Below, piece by piece: positions 8,194-17,071 of a stretch of DNA of 25,081 nt. The notes below the pieces were generated by a model, which did no database searches, was not told the origin of the DNA, and worked only from the letters and a program-made list of their open reading frames with translations. The position numbers and the translations under genes were made by a program. Source of the stretch: an uncultured Clostridia bacterium (GTDB lineage Bacteria; Bacillota; Clostridia; Christensenellales; DUVY01). Each line of letters begins with the position of its first letter. The stretch's first letter is position 1. The stretch covers positions 1-25,081 of the forward strand of contig CALAYY010000162.1 of assembly GCA_937895465.1 (NCBI GenBank), in the 5' to 3' direction.

Positions 8194-8205
8194 TACACTT
8201 TTTTC

Positions 8206-9307
8206 TTATTGTGATTTTCTAAGATAGTCATCGATAAAATCTTCTATATCGCCGTCCATAACCGCTTGAATATCAGTTTTTTCAAACCCAGTCCTATGGT
8301 CTTTCACAAGCGTGTAAGGGCAAAAGACATAAGAGCGGATTTGGCTGCCCCATTCGATTTTTTTGATTTCGCCCTTTATATTTTGTGCTTTTTCCAAGTT
8401 TTCACGCTCTTTTATTTCTACAAGTTTGGACAAAAGCATTTTCATTGCAGTTTCACGGTTTTGAATCTGTGAGCGTTCACTTTGGCATTGAACTATTACC
8501 CCAGAAGGTATATGAGTAATTCTTATAGCGGATTCCGTTTTGTTGACATGCTGACCGCCCGCGCCGCCGCTTCGATATGTGTCGATTTTGAGGTCTTCAG
8601 GTTTTATTTCAATAGTAGAATCCTGTTCTATTTCAGGCGCAACCTCAACGGAAGCAAAAGAAGTATGACGTCTTGCGTTTGAATCAAAAGGCGAAATCCT
8701 GACCAATCTATGCACACCCTTTTCGGCTTTTAGATATCCGTAAGTGTTGATACCCTCAACTATAAAGGTCACACTCTTTATGCCTGCGCCGTCGCCCTCA
8801 AGATAGTCAATGACTTTTACGGTATAATCGTTTTTTTCGGCATATCTTGTGTACATGCGATACAGCATATCTGTCCAATCTTGGGCTTCTGTACCGCCTG
8901 CACCTGCATGCAAGGTTATTATTGCATTATTGGCATCATATTCGCCTTTTAAAAGTGTTTGAAGATTTAATTTTTCGACCTCGACGGCAAACACTTCAAA
9001 GTCTTTTATAATTTCATCAGCCAATAATTCGTCATCTTCTTCATTGGCCAATTCTATAAGCTCATCAAGTTCAGATGCCTTTTGAAAAATTTTCTCAAAG
9101 TTATTTACTTTATCACTTAATGCTTTTAATTTTTGATTGACTTCTTTTACTTCATTTAAGTTTTTATAAAAATCCTCTTGGTTTTGCCGTGCCTGTAGCT
9201 CTTGAATTTCTTTTTTTAGCTTAGGCAAGTCAAAGAGAGTCTCCTATTGCCATTATAGTTGTGCGGCAATCTTCTAGTTGTGTTTGTATAGTTTCTAGTT
9301 TTAACAT
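8206..9307 (-). CDS. prfB: Peptide chain release factor 2, with programmed +1 frameshift
   Basis: RF2 recognises UGA and UAA stops and triggers peptide release. The true start is ATG 9307 (GGAG eight bases upstream). It is read for 25 codons to CTT at 9235-9233, where an in-frame TGA (9232-9230) follows. A +1 shift skips T9232 and continues from GAC (9231) to the stop at 8206, giving 366 residues. In this numbering the codon-recognition motif SPF is 205-207 and the catalytic GGQ is 250-252, the same as in E. coli RF2, which supports the joined reading. The frameshift makes synthesis sensitive to RF2 level. secA ends 15 bp upstream and tsaD starts 12 bp downstream. Confidence 0.97.
9229..9245 (-). 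promoter_or_regulatory. prfB +1 recoding site
   Basis: On the coding strand, AGGAG (9245-9241), a five-base spacer and CTTTGAC (9235-9229) reproduce the canonical RF2 site: an internal Shine-Dalgarno-like sequence, the slippery CUU and a UGA with a poor C context. The protein sequence stays in register with the family only if the ribosome shifts +1 here. Confidence 0.95.
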
Positions 9308-9322
9308 CTATTTTACTCCGAT

Positions 9323-12040
9323 TTATTCGTTTCTTCCGCAGCAGTTTTTGTGTTTTTTTCCGCTGCCGCATGGACAAGGCTCATTTCTTCCGACCAGCTT
9401 TTCGCTTACAATAGGCTGAGGGCCTTTTGGAGGGGATTTTTTGGTAAGTGTGCCGTTAGCACCGCGTGATTCGGTAAGCTCAACTTTGCGTTCTTCTCTT
9501 TTTACAGGTGCTTTTTCAATATTTACTCTCATCAAAAATTGAACTGTCTGTTCTTTGATACGTTCTATCATATCGTCAAACATCTCAAAGCCTTCTTGCT
9601 TATAGGCTATAACTGGGTCATGTTGACCGTAAGCACGAAGACCAATACCACGTCTTAAGACATCCATTGCGTCAATGTGTTCCATCCACTTAGAATCAAC
9701 CACTCTAAGCAGCACTATGCGTTCAACTTCGTCAAAGCTTACACCCATATTGGAAGCATCTTCAATCTTCTTGTTATAAAATGCCGTCATTTCGCTTATG
9801 AGATTGTCAATAATATCGTCAACATCCCATTTAGACAGATTATCTTCATTTAAAAACTCTTTGGTTTCAGGCAATAGATATCTTTCTATATCCTTGTTAA
9901 AGTTTTCTATATCCCATTCCTGCCAATCAGTGCTGCGTTCGGCATAAGCTAAGGCTATAGCCTCAGCCTGATGAGAAATCATTTCGGCAACTTCATCATG
10001 CACGCTTTCGCCCATCAGCACCTTGTTACGTTGAGAATATATAATCGTTCTTTGGGTGTTCATTACGTCGTCATATTCTAAGACATGGCGTCTTATTGAA
10101 AAGTTTCTGCCCTCAACTGTTTTTTGCGCGCCCTCTATTCTGCGTGTGAGCATTTTCATAGCTAAGGGCGTATCTTCATCCAACTTAAACATTTCAGCTA
10201 TTCGCTTTATCCTGTCTCCGCCAAACAGTCTGATAAGCTCGTCTTCCATACTAAGATAAAATATTGAAGAACCTATGTCGCCCTGTCTGCCCGCTCTGCC
10301 TCTTAACTGGTTATCAATACGTCTGGATTCATGGCGTTCGGTACCTATTATTCTAAGACCCCCAACATCAATAACATCCTGTTTTTCTTTTTGGGTTTGA
10401 GCTGAAAATGCCTCAAAATGTCGCTTATATTCTTCTTTGGCTGCCAAAACTTCCGTGTCATCAGTATGAGCAAAAGAAGTTGCTGCCTCAATAATTTCAT
10501 CCTTATATCCAAGTTCTCTCATGCGGTGCTTAGCCATAAATTCGGAGTTGCCGCCAAGCAAAATATCTGTACCACGACCTGCCATGTTAGTGGCGATAGT
10601 GACAGAGCCTTTTCGTCCTGCTTGGGCTACAATCTCAGCTTCCAAAGCATGGTTTTTGGCGTTTAGCACATTATGAGCAATTCTATCTCTTGAGAGCATT
10701 TTGGACAGCTCCTCACTCTTTTCAACGGTAACCGTACCCACAAGTACAGGCTGTCCTCTGCCGTTACATTCTTTTATGTCAGCAATGATTGCTTTTAGCT
10801 TGCCCTGATGAGTGGTATAAACCTGATCATTTTCATCTACTCTTATCATGGGCTTGTTGGGCGGAATCACTACAACATCAAGACCGTAAATAGCGTTAAA
10901 TTCGCCTTCTTCAGTCTTTGCCGTACCCGTCATACCTGAGAGCTTAGTATAAAGTCTAAAAAAGTTCTGAAAGGTAATAGTCGCCATAGTTTTGTTTTCG
11001 TTTTGAATTTTTACATTTTCTTTAGCTTCTATTGCCTGATGAAGTCCATCACTGTAACGTCTTCCTATCATAAGACGACCTGTAAACTCATCTACTATAA
11101 TTACTTCGCCGTCTTTTACAATATAATCGTTGTCACGCTTCATTATAAAGTGCGCACGAAGAGCATTATTTATATAATGGTATAATTCATCATTTTGAGC
11201 ATCGCCCAAGTTTTCTACAGCAAAATATCTTTCTGCCTTAAATACACCAGAGTCATTAAGATGCACAGTCTTTTTTTCTTCGTCCAGATCAACGTCTTCA
11301 ATTTTGATGTATTTTGCAAATTTATTGACATTGACATACATGTCCGAAGACTTATCGCCCCGTCCGCTTATTATAAGAGGAGTTCTCGCCTCGTCAATCA
11401 AAATGGAGTCTACTTCGTCCACTATGCCAAAGGAAAGGTCTCTTAGCACTTTGTCTCGGGCATTAATAACCATGTTATCTCTTAGATAGTCAAAGCCAAG
11501 CTCATTATTGGTGCAATAAGTAATATCAGCCTGATACGCAGCACGCTTTGCCTCGTTTTTCATACCTGAAATTGATACTGCAACACTAAGCCCCATAAAT
11601 CTAAAGACTTTACCCATCCATTCGGCTTGAGTTTTGGCAAGATAATCATTGACCGTTACGATATGAACACCTTTGCCTAAGAGTGCATTGAGATAAGCAG
11701 GCAAAACAGCCACCAAGGTCTTACCTTCACCTGTTTTCATTTCGGCGATTCTGCCCTGATGTAAGACTATACCGCCTATTAACTGAACATGGAAGGGACG
11801 CATTGCAAGCACTCTTTCGCTTGCCTCACGTATTGCGGCAAACGCATCCGGCAAAATATCATCTAATGTTTCATAGTTGTTTTGAAGTCTGTCCTTTAAT
11901 GCTGGAGTGACGGCTTTTAGTTCTTCGTCCGACATTTGTTTGTATTTATCCGCCAAAGCCTCTATTTTGGCTGTGATAACTTCTAACTTCTTTAAAGCTC
12001 TTTTGTTATCTGAGCCCAAAATTGCTTTTATTATTCCCAT
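9323..12040 (-). CDS. secA: Preprotein translocase ATPase SecA
   Basis: ATP-driven motor that pushes preproteins through SecYEG. The 905-residue protein has MKTGEGKTL (Walker A, 101-109), DEVDSILIDEARTPLIISG (DEAD-type Walker B and following motif), TNMAGRGTDI and QLRGRAGRQGD (second helicase half). The C-terminal zinc tail PCPCGSGKKHKNCCG is the SEC-C motif that contacts SecB or the ribosome. Full length with this tail marks it as the housekeeping SecA rather than an accessory SecA2. AGGAAAGG lies just upstream of the ATG. It leads into prfB with a 15-bp gap, and two small membrane-protein genes precede it. Confidence 0.98.
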   Translation of the reverse strand: MGIIKAILGSDNKRALKKLEVITAKIEALADKYKQMSDEELKAVTPALKDRLQNNYETLDDILPDAFAAIREASERVLAMRPFHVQLIGGIVLHQGRIAEMKTGEGKTLVAVLPAYLNALLGKGVHIVTVNDYLAKTQAEWMGKVFRFMGLSVAVSISGMKNEAKRAAYQADITYCTNNELGFDYLRDNMVINARDKVLRDLSFGIVDEVDSILIDEARTPLIISGRGDKSSDMYVNVNKFAKYIKIEDVDLDEEKKTVHLNDSGVFKAERYFAVENLGDAQNDELYHYINNALRAHFIMKRDNDYIVKDGEVIIVDEFTGRLMIGRRYSDGLHQAIEAKENVKIQNENKTMATITFQNFFRLYTKLSGMTGTAKTEEGEFNAIYGLDVVVIPPNKPMIRVDENDQVYTTHQGKLKAIIADIKECNGRGQPVLVGTVTVEKSEELSKMLSRDRIAHNVLNAKNHALEAEIVAQAGRKGSVTIATNMAGRGTDILLGGNSEFMAKHRMRELGYKDEIIEAATSFAHTDDTEVLAAKEEYKRHFEAFSAQTQKEKQDVIDVGGLRIIGTERHESRRIDNQLRGRAGRQGDIGSSIFYLSMEDELIRLFGGDRIKRIAEMFKLDEDTPLAMKMLTRRIEGAQKTVEGRNFSIRRHVLEYDDVMNTQRTIIYSQRNKVLMGESVHDEVAEMISHQAEAIALAYAERSTDWQEWDIENFNKDIERYLLPETKEFLNEDNLSKWDVDDIIDNLISEMTAFYNKKIEDASNMGVSFDEVERIVLLRVVDSKWMEHIDAMDVLRRGIGLRAYGQHDPVIAYKQEGFEMFDDMIERIKEQTVQFLMRVNIEKAPVKREERKVELTESRGANGTLTKKSPPKGPQPIVSEKLVGRNEPCPCGSGKKHKNCCGRNE

Positions 12041-12061
12041 ATCCTTTCCTGCCTTTATAAG

Positions 12062-12559
12062 TTACTTTGCTTTTTTATTGTGTAAAACAGATTTCCTGTT
12101 TTTTTGTCCGTTTTTATAATAATCCTTAAATGCTTTTTCGCTTTCAGCATCAAGTGCCCTTTTGGGCAATATAAACACGCCGATTTTGGGCAGCTTCAAA
12201 ACATAGTAGTTTTTATACTCAATCATATTGAGTATATATTCCCATCGGATTTTGCCGCCCTTTCTTACCTGAAAAAAGTCCTCATGCAAAATAACAGTTA
12301 TAACATCGTTTTTTAGTTCTTGGGCACTTTTTTTATAAACCGCCAACACTTTAAAAAAGGTGAGCGCTAAAAATGCTGCAGAAAACACCGTTATAAGTAT
12401 GCCCATACTAAGAAGGCTTTGGTTAGGCAAGAGTGCACCAATTACAATCATTATTGAAAATACAATTATAACCAATCCCCAAGCAATAAGTGTGTTGCGA
12501 TTGGCGTTTTTGTAATATTCTTTGAGGTCATCTTTAGTGACAGTAAAATTAAGTTCCAT
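12062..12559 (-). CDS. YcxB-like membrane protein
   Basis: A 165-residue protein with a short cytosolic N-terminus (MELNFTVTKDDLKEYYKNA). Two transmembrane helices follow (about 24-46 and 48-71), then a C-terminal domain resembling the YcxB-like family, with RWEYI..MIEYKNYYVLKL and a FILPKRAL core. Function is unknown. It starts two bases after the stop of a gene for a protein of the same plan and ends 21 bp before secA, so all three are probably co-transcribed. The family assignment is from pattern recognition. Confidence 0.6.
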   Translation of the reverse strand: MELNFTVTKDDLKEYYKNANRNTLIAWGLVIIVFSIMIVIGALLPNQSLLSMGILITVFSAAFLALTFFKVLAVYKKSAQELKNDVITVILHEDFFQVRKGGKIRWEYILNMIEYKNYYVLKLPKIGVFILPKRALDAESEKAFKDYYKNGQKNRKSVLHNKKAK

Positions 12560-12561
12560 AA

Positions 12562-13122
12562 TCAGCGGTTCCTTCTTGCTTCCATTTTCTTGCGGTATTC
12601 AATTAAGTTCTGCGTTTTGAGGTTTTGTAAAAACCATTTTAACTCGTCAGCAGACAAAGCAGCTTTTTTCAAAAAGAACATATTATTGACATCATTTCTC
12701 AAAACAAGATATTTCTTTGTTTCATAAAAGAATTTATAATACCCCCATTTGACACCGTCTTTTTTATCGTCGCTATATAAGATTATACCTTTTTCCTCGT
12801 CTATGGTTATTATTCTTTGGCCAAACATAGTGGGGTTTGATTTTTTATTAATCAGTATTTTTATTAAGACAAAAACGTCCGTTATCAACTGATAAGCTAA
12901 GCCTGCACCGATTATGAGCATACTTAGGACAAAGATACCTTCATAATAGTTTTTCCAATTAACCGTATGTAAAACTTGATCAGCACCATATACCATTGCC
13001 GATACTAATCCCAAAATCCCGCCCAATATAAGCACTATAACCATAGTCTTTATTGACGAAAAAACATTGATAAAAAACAATTCTTTGGGAGATATAGAAA
13101 ACTTTATTTTTAACTTTTCCAT
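12562..13122 (-). CDS. Hypothetical two-helix membrane protein, paralogue of the next gene
   Basis: Same layout as the protein at 12062-12559: an N-terminal segment, two hydrophobic helices (about 22-48 and 64-88) and a C-terminal domain with VKWGYYKFFYETKKYLVL...MFFLKKAALSADE. This parallels the WEYI...YYVLKL...FILPKRALDAE stretch of its neighbour. The better start is ATG 13122, preceded by GAGG at the right distance; a TTG four codons earlier has no such site. This gives 186 residues. An extended -10 promoter lies just upstream. Function is unknown; an ancient tandem duplication is likely. Confidence 0.6.
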   Translation of the reverse strand: MEKLKIKFSISPKELFFINVFSSIKTMVIVLILGGILGLVSAMVYGADQVLHTVNWKNYYEGIFVLSMLIIGAGLAYQLITDVFVLIKILINKKSNPTMFGQRIITIDEEKGIILYSDDKKDGVKWGYYKFFYETKKYLVLRNDVNNMFFLKKAALSADELKWFLQNLKTQNLIEYRKKMEARRNR

Positions 13123-13139
13123 GAAAAACCTCAAAATAG

Positions 13140-13169
13140 ATTATAACATAAAAATTATTATGTTTACAA
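13140..13169 (-). promoter_or_regulatory. Promoter for the membrane-protein pair and probably secA onward
   Basis: On the minus strand TTGTAA (13169-13164), an 18-bp spacer and a perfect TATAAT (13145-13140) preceded by TGT (extended -10) sit upstream of ATG 13122. Transcription would start only about 10 bases before that ATG, leaving a very short leader, which slightly weakens the call. Confidence 0.5.
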
Positions 13170-13202
13170 CAAATCCCTTGTTATAATAAGATTGAAGATT
13201 TT

Positions 13203-15542
13203 TTATATCACAGGGAATATGCGTGCGCATATAACCGACATATCGTCGTGCGGTGCATTTTTATCCTCTTTTACACAATAATTCATAATTTCATCTGCCA
13301 TAACTTGAGGGTTAGAAGTATTGACCGAATTAATAAATGCCTTATAATTTTCAGGGTCAGCAAAAACATCAGTGATGCCGTCAGTTGAGAGTATAATCAT
13401 ATCATTAGCACGCAGCAGTTTTCTAAATACAGCAGGCTTTGCTTCTTCTAGTATGCCCATAGGCAAAGTACCGCCCTCAACAATCTCACTTTCTATGCCG
13501 TGTTTTATTATTGAATAAGGCGCACCCAGCTTGATAATGTCGCAGGTGCATTCTCTTAAGTTGATAACGCATATATCAATAGCAGAAAAACTTTCCTCGC
13601 CAGTATAAGCCAAAAACTTATTGACGCTTGAAAGAATGGTGTTGTTGTCAAACCCTGCTTTATAAAAATTTTCTATTAGTTGCAAAGCCGTGTTTGCTAG
13701 CCTTTCTGCACTTTCGCCTGCCCCCATTCCGTCACAAAGCGCCATAAAAAATTTGTCGTCATTTATTTTTTCAAAGCTGTGTCTGTCTCCGCTTATAGTA
13801 TTGCCTGTTTTTGGCATACATGCTGAGCCAAAAATAACATCAAAAGGCGGAACAGTTTTGAGTGTTACAATATTCCAGCCGCTGCCGTTGCCCTGTTCTT
13901 CATCAGTTACCGCCATTTTTTTCTTTAGTACTGAGCTTGTTATGTTTTTTAGGGTGTCTAGCTCATAGCTTCCGTTCATTACCACCATCTCAGCATTTAG
14001 TCCGCCTGAGCGTTCCTGACTTAATATTACTTCCTGACAAATTATATCATTGTATGTAAGTTCTTCTATTAAAGTGCGTTCATTGTTAATGTCAAAGGTA
14101 ATGCCTTGTTTGGTTTCTTCTGCTATACTTAGCATCATTTTTGAAATTCCGCCCAACTGTTCAGCTACAAGCACTCTAGAAATATCCAGATTTTCAACTA
14201 CTAGATTATTTTTTTTGTAAGAGTCTATCATAGTATTAATAAGGTTGATAAGAGTGTTTACCTTTTCGCATCTACTGGTTAAGTATGCGGGTATATCTAT
14301 AATAGTTGCACGCCCTTTTTTGATAGCAGGCCTTAATATATCTTTAAAGCTCATAATTATATCGTCTTTTCTCTCATAGCATTTTGGATAATTAGAACAA
14401 GTTGAGCAAAGATTAAGCGGCAATTCGTCAGCCATTACATCAATTGTTTTTTCTAGCGGCATACAGCCTCTTACTGTTGTTCTAAAAATCCTGTCCATAT
14501 CCGAAAAAATCCTGCTCAATTCTTTCAGCCTTTTATATAGCTGTTCTTTTCCTCGATTTACTATGTTTCGTGCGGCAAGAGTAGAGCTTGCGCCTACAAA
14601 CATTTCACGCATTCTTATAAGTACCGATTTTGGCATAAGAATAAAACAAAGTCCTCCCATGCCCAAAGCCAGCACGGATATAAAAGTATAATCAGCATAG
14701 GAGGCAAAATAAAGTCCAAAAACAATGTCAGTCAACACAGCGGCAGAAGCGGTCATAATGCGAGATATTTCTATAAAAAGGCTTGCAGTCAACGCAATTG
14801 TTACAAAGGAAGCAATATATGTAATGTCATTAGTAGCAAGAGAAACCCCAAAACCGCAAAAAACTCCGTATCCGCAAGCCGCACCGCCACCTATTGTATA
14901 TGCAATTATTAGCATGGTAAGACAAAAAAAGGCCCGTGCGGCAATATCTCCAAAAAAAGAAAAGGTTGCAAGTCCGTCAAACAGCGCAATAAAAAATATA
15001 GCTATGCATGCAAGGTCGTTTTTGTTAAGTCTGTATTTTAGCTTTCTTACAAGCACCGAATGACACACCGTAATACATGCATACAAAAACACCGCACCAA
15101 ACAAAAGATTAAGCACCGCATTAAGTGCATTGCTGCCTATTTTAAAGCATACATACAAATAGCCTATTTGACCTAACAGCGCATAGGCAATCATCATGGG
15201 TAAAGTTATAGGCTTTTTTAGCTTATTGTGTATAAGGCTTGCCATAAGCATTATAATTATTGTACACACGCTGTTAATAAGCGAATTAACAGAAGGGTCT
15301 ATTATTATGCCGGACACAATATGAAAAAAAGAAAGCAACAAAGCATTTTGATTGAAAAAAACAAGTGCAGCAAAAAATCCCCAAGAAAAAGGACGCAAGG
15401 CTTTTATCTCGGCTTGGGACAAAACAATCATAACCAAAAAATATATTACATATTTTAAAACAGTATTTATTTTTGTTTTAACTGGTGATTTTTGCTGGAT
15501 TATCTCAAAGGTCTTAGGCGTTTTTTTCAAACTTTGCTGCAT
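13203..15542 (-). CDS. spoIIE: Stage II sporulation protein E (PP2C-type phosphatase)
   Basis: SpoIIE dephosphorylates the anti-anti-sigma factor SpoIIAA in the forespore, releasing sigma-F, and takes part in polar septation. The N-terminal ~320 residues hold about ten hydrophobic helices. A cytosolic linker with a short cysteine cluster (CSTCSNYPKC) follows. From about residue 590 there is a PP2C-type phosphatase domain with ALCDGMGAGESA, STDGITDVFAD and PHDDMSVI, the metal-binding aspartates. The chosen start is ATG 15542 with AGGGGG just upstream, giving 779 residues; an in-frame codon 15 positions earlier lacks a ribosome-binding site. It is strong evidence for an endospore former. No spoIIAA, spoIIAB or sigF is in the window. 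Confidence 0.95.
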   Translation of the reverse strand: MQQSLKKTPKTFEIIQQKSPVKTKINTVLKYVIYFLVMIVLSQAEIKALRPFSWGFFAALVFFNQNALLLSFFHIVSGIIIDPSVNSLINSVCTIIIMLMASLIHNKLKKPITLPMMIAYALLGQIGYLYVCFKIGSNALNAVLNLLFGAVFLYACITVCHSVLVRKLKYRLNKNDLACIAIFFIALFDGLATFSFFGDIAARAFFCLTMLIIAYTIGGGAACGYGVFCGFGVSLATNDITYIASFVTIALTASLFIEISRIMTASAAVLTDIVFGLYFASYADYTFISVLALGMGGLCFILMPKSVLIRMREMFVGASSTLAARNIVNRGKEQLYKRLKELSRIFSDMDRIFRTTVRGCMPLEKTIDVMADELPLNLCSTCSNYPKCYERKDDIIMSFKDILRPAIKKGRATIIDIPAYLTSRCEKVNTLINLINTMIDSYKKNNLVVENLDISRVLVAEQLGGISKMMLSIAEETKQGITFDINNERTLIEELTYNDIICQEVILSQERSGGLNAEMVVMNGSYELDTLKNITSSVLKKKMAVTDEEQGNGSGWNIVTLKTVPPFDVIFGSACMPKTGNTISGDRHSFEKINDDKFFMALCDGMGAGESAERLANTALQLIENFYKAGFDNNTILSSVNKFLAYTGEESFSAIDICVINLRECTCDIIKLGAPYSIIKHGIESEIVEGGTLPMGILEEAKPAVFRKLLRANDMIILSTDGITDVFADPENYKAFINSVNTSNPQVMADEIMNYCVKEDKNAPHDDMSVICARIFPVI

Positions 15543-15569
15543 AACTTCCCCCTGATAAAAAAACCTATA

Positions 15570-15627
15570 ATTATAGATAACAATCATATAAAAAAAGCCT
15601 TGCGCAATCCTTATGATTTTGTCAAAA
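15570..15627 (-). promoter_or_regulatory. Candidate spoIIE promoter with a possible Spo0A box
   Basis: A perfect minus-strand TATAAT (15575-15570) lies 28 bp upstream of the spoIIE ATG, but no good -35 is found at 17 bp, as expected of an activator-dependent promoter. At 15617-15627 the plus strand reads TTTTGTCAAAA, close to the 0A box core TGTCGAA (one mismatch), centred about 50 bp upstream of the -10. This is plausible but rests on a short AT-rich motif. Confidence 0.4.
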
Positions 15628-15645
15628 AATATGTTTTTAATACAT

Positions 15646-15671
15646 AAAAAAAGCAGCTCAACTTGAGCTAC
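15646..15671 (-). terminator. Intrinsic terminator of the rhamnulokinase gene
   Basis: On the minus strand an 8-bp hairpin built on AGCTCAA/TTGAGCT (15671-15653) with a three-base loop is followed by seven T (15652-15646). It begins 18 bp after the stop at 15690. Confidence 0.85.
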
Positions 15672-15689
15672 TTTAGATTAAGTTTACTA

Positions 15690-17000
15690 TTATACTCTGT
15701 TCATCTGAACTTTGGCATTGCCTAAGGCAGAGGCTTCTATAGGCAAAGCTAATATTTGCTTTTTGGTATAGTGTTTTGTTAAGTCGTTGAGATATGTGTT
15801 TTTTGCACCGCCGCCTACTATATATAAAGTATCAAATTTTTGTTTTACATTGTTTTCAAGATCGTCTATTGCTGTTTTGTAACTATAAGCAAGACTGTGA
15901 TAAACCGAATTAAAAAGATCGGCATTGTTTTTTGGTGGTGCTTTTTTATGTTCTTGAAAATATCCCATAATCTCATTGGTCATATTTTGCGGTGCATAAA
16001 ATCTAAAGTCATTTACATCAAATATTTCAATATAACTGCTTGTTTTTGCCGTTTCAACCATCTGTTCAAAATTAGCAATCTGCAGCTCTTTTTTTAGACA
16101 CTGCACTATCCAAAGCCCCATTATGTTTTTTTGATACCTAATATAATTAATTCCGCCTTCATTAGAATAACCGCTTTTTTGGCTGTTATTATCAGTTAAA
16201 GCCTGCTGTACCTTGACACCCAAAAGAGACCATGTGCCGCTTGATATATAAGGTGCGTTATCCTGCATATCAATGCTTTCAACTGCACTTGCTGTGTCAT
16301 GAGTAGCACAAAGCACGACTTTGGTCTGTCCGCCTACTTCTTTTGAAATATCAGACAAGAGTTCGCCTGCCAAAGTGTTAGGCAAAGATAATTCTTTTTC
16401 AAATAACTTATCAGGCAGATTAAGGGCATTAATAATCTCTTTGTCAAAAACTTTTTTTCTTGCATTTATCAGCCCAGTAGTTGTGGCTTGTGTAAATTCT
16501 TTTAATTTTTTGCCTGTAAGCTTGTATATAAAATATTCAGGAAGCATTAAAAAGTCGGTAACGCCGTTTAGCCTGCCTTTTAGATAATCATCATACAGCT
16601 GATAAATAGTATTAAATGTCTGAAAAGAAATACCTGTCTTTTTATACAAGGTGTCAAAGGGGACAATGTTATGAACTGTATCTATTACAGCATTTGTTCG
16701 CTTGTCACGATAAGCATAACAGGGGAATGCCTCATCATTGCCTTTTAATAAGACATAATCCACACCCCATGTGTCTATGGAAAGGCTTTCTATTGACTGA
16801 TATTTTTCAAAGGCTGTTTTTATACCCTGTTTAATTTCATCAAACAGCCTTACTGTATTCCAAACGAGGTGTCCATCAATTTCGTCCATGCCGTTAGAAA
16901 AACGGTAAACTTCATCAGTAACATAATTGTTGCCAGTTTTTGAACATACTATATGCCGTCCGCTTGATGCACCTATATCTATTGCCAGATAATATTTCAT
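15690..17000 (-). CDS. rhaB: Rhamnulokinase-like FGGY-family kinase, short C-terminus
   Basis: Phosphorylates L-rhamnulose to L-rhamnulose 1-phosphate in rhamnose breakdown. The FGGY features typical of RhaB are present: AIDIGASSGRHIV at the N-terminus, LSIDTWGVDYVLL around residue 95-107, CYAYRDKR, the second-domain SSGTWSLLGV and the nucleotide-binding VGGGAKNTYLNDL. It ends at EASALGNAKVQMNRV followed by TAA TAG TAA. This point is about 45 residues short of the E. coli protein (489 aa), so the C-terminal helices appear to be missing. It has a ribosome-binding site (AAGGGGA), its own terminator and no rhaA, rhaD or transporter beside it. The substrate is inferred from sequence resemblance; another sugar is possible. 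Confidence 0.85.
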   Translation of the reverse strand: MKYYLAIDIGASSGRHIVCSKTGNNYVTDEVYRFSNGMDEIDGHLVWNTVRLFDEIKQGIKTAFEKYQSIESLSIDTWGVDYVLLKGNDEAFPCYAYRDKRTNAVIDTVHNIVPFDTLYKKTGISFQTFNTIYQLYDDYLKGRLNGVTDFLMLPEYFIYKLTGKKLKEFTQATTTGLINARKKVFDKEIINALNLPDKLFEKELSLPNTLAGELLSDISKEVGGQTKVVLCATHDTASAVESIDMQDNAPYISSGTWSLLGVKVQQALTDNNSQKSGYSNEGGINYIRYQKNIMGLWIVQCLKKELQIANFEQMVETAKTSSYIEIFDVNDFRFYAPQNMTNEIMGYFQEHKKAPPKNNADLFNSVYHSLAYSYKTAIDDLENNVKQKFDTLYIVGGGAKNTYLNDLTKHYTKKQILALPIEASALGNAKVQMNRV

Positions 17001-17071
17001 ATATAATCCCCTTATTTAATATGAAATTATATTTATCTTAGCATTATTATATCGACAAAACAAGGGTATTT

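Noticed and set aside
14725..15063. 112-codon plus-strand frame inside spoIIE
   Set aside because: It is antisense to the membrane domain of spoIIE, has no ribosome-binding site and shows no recognisable protein character.
15543..15587. Longer SpoIIE N-terminus starting at 15587
   Set aside because: There is no ribosome-binding site at that codon, while AGGGGG stands directly before ATG 15542; the predicted -10 box also lies inside the extension.
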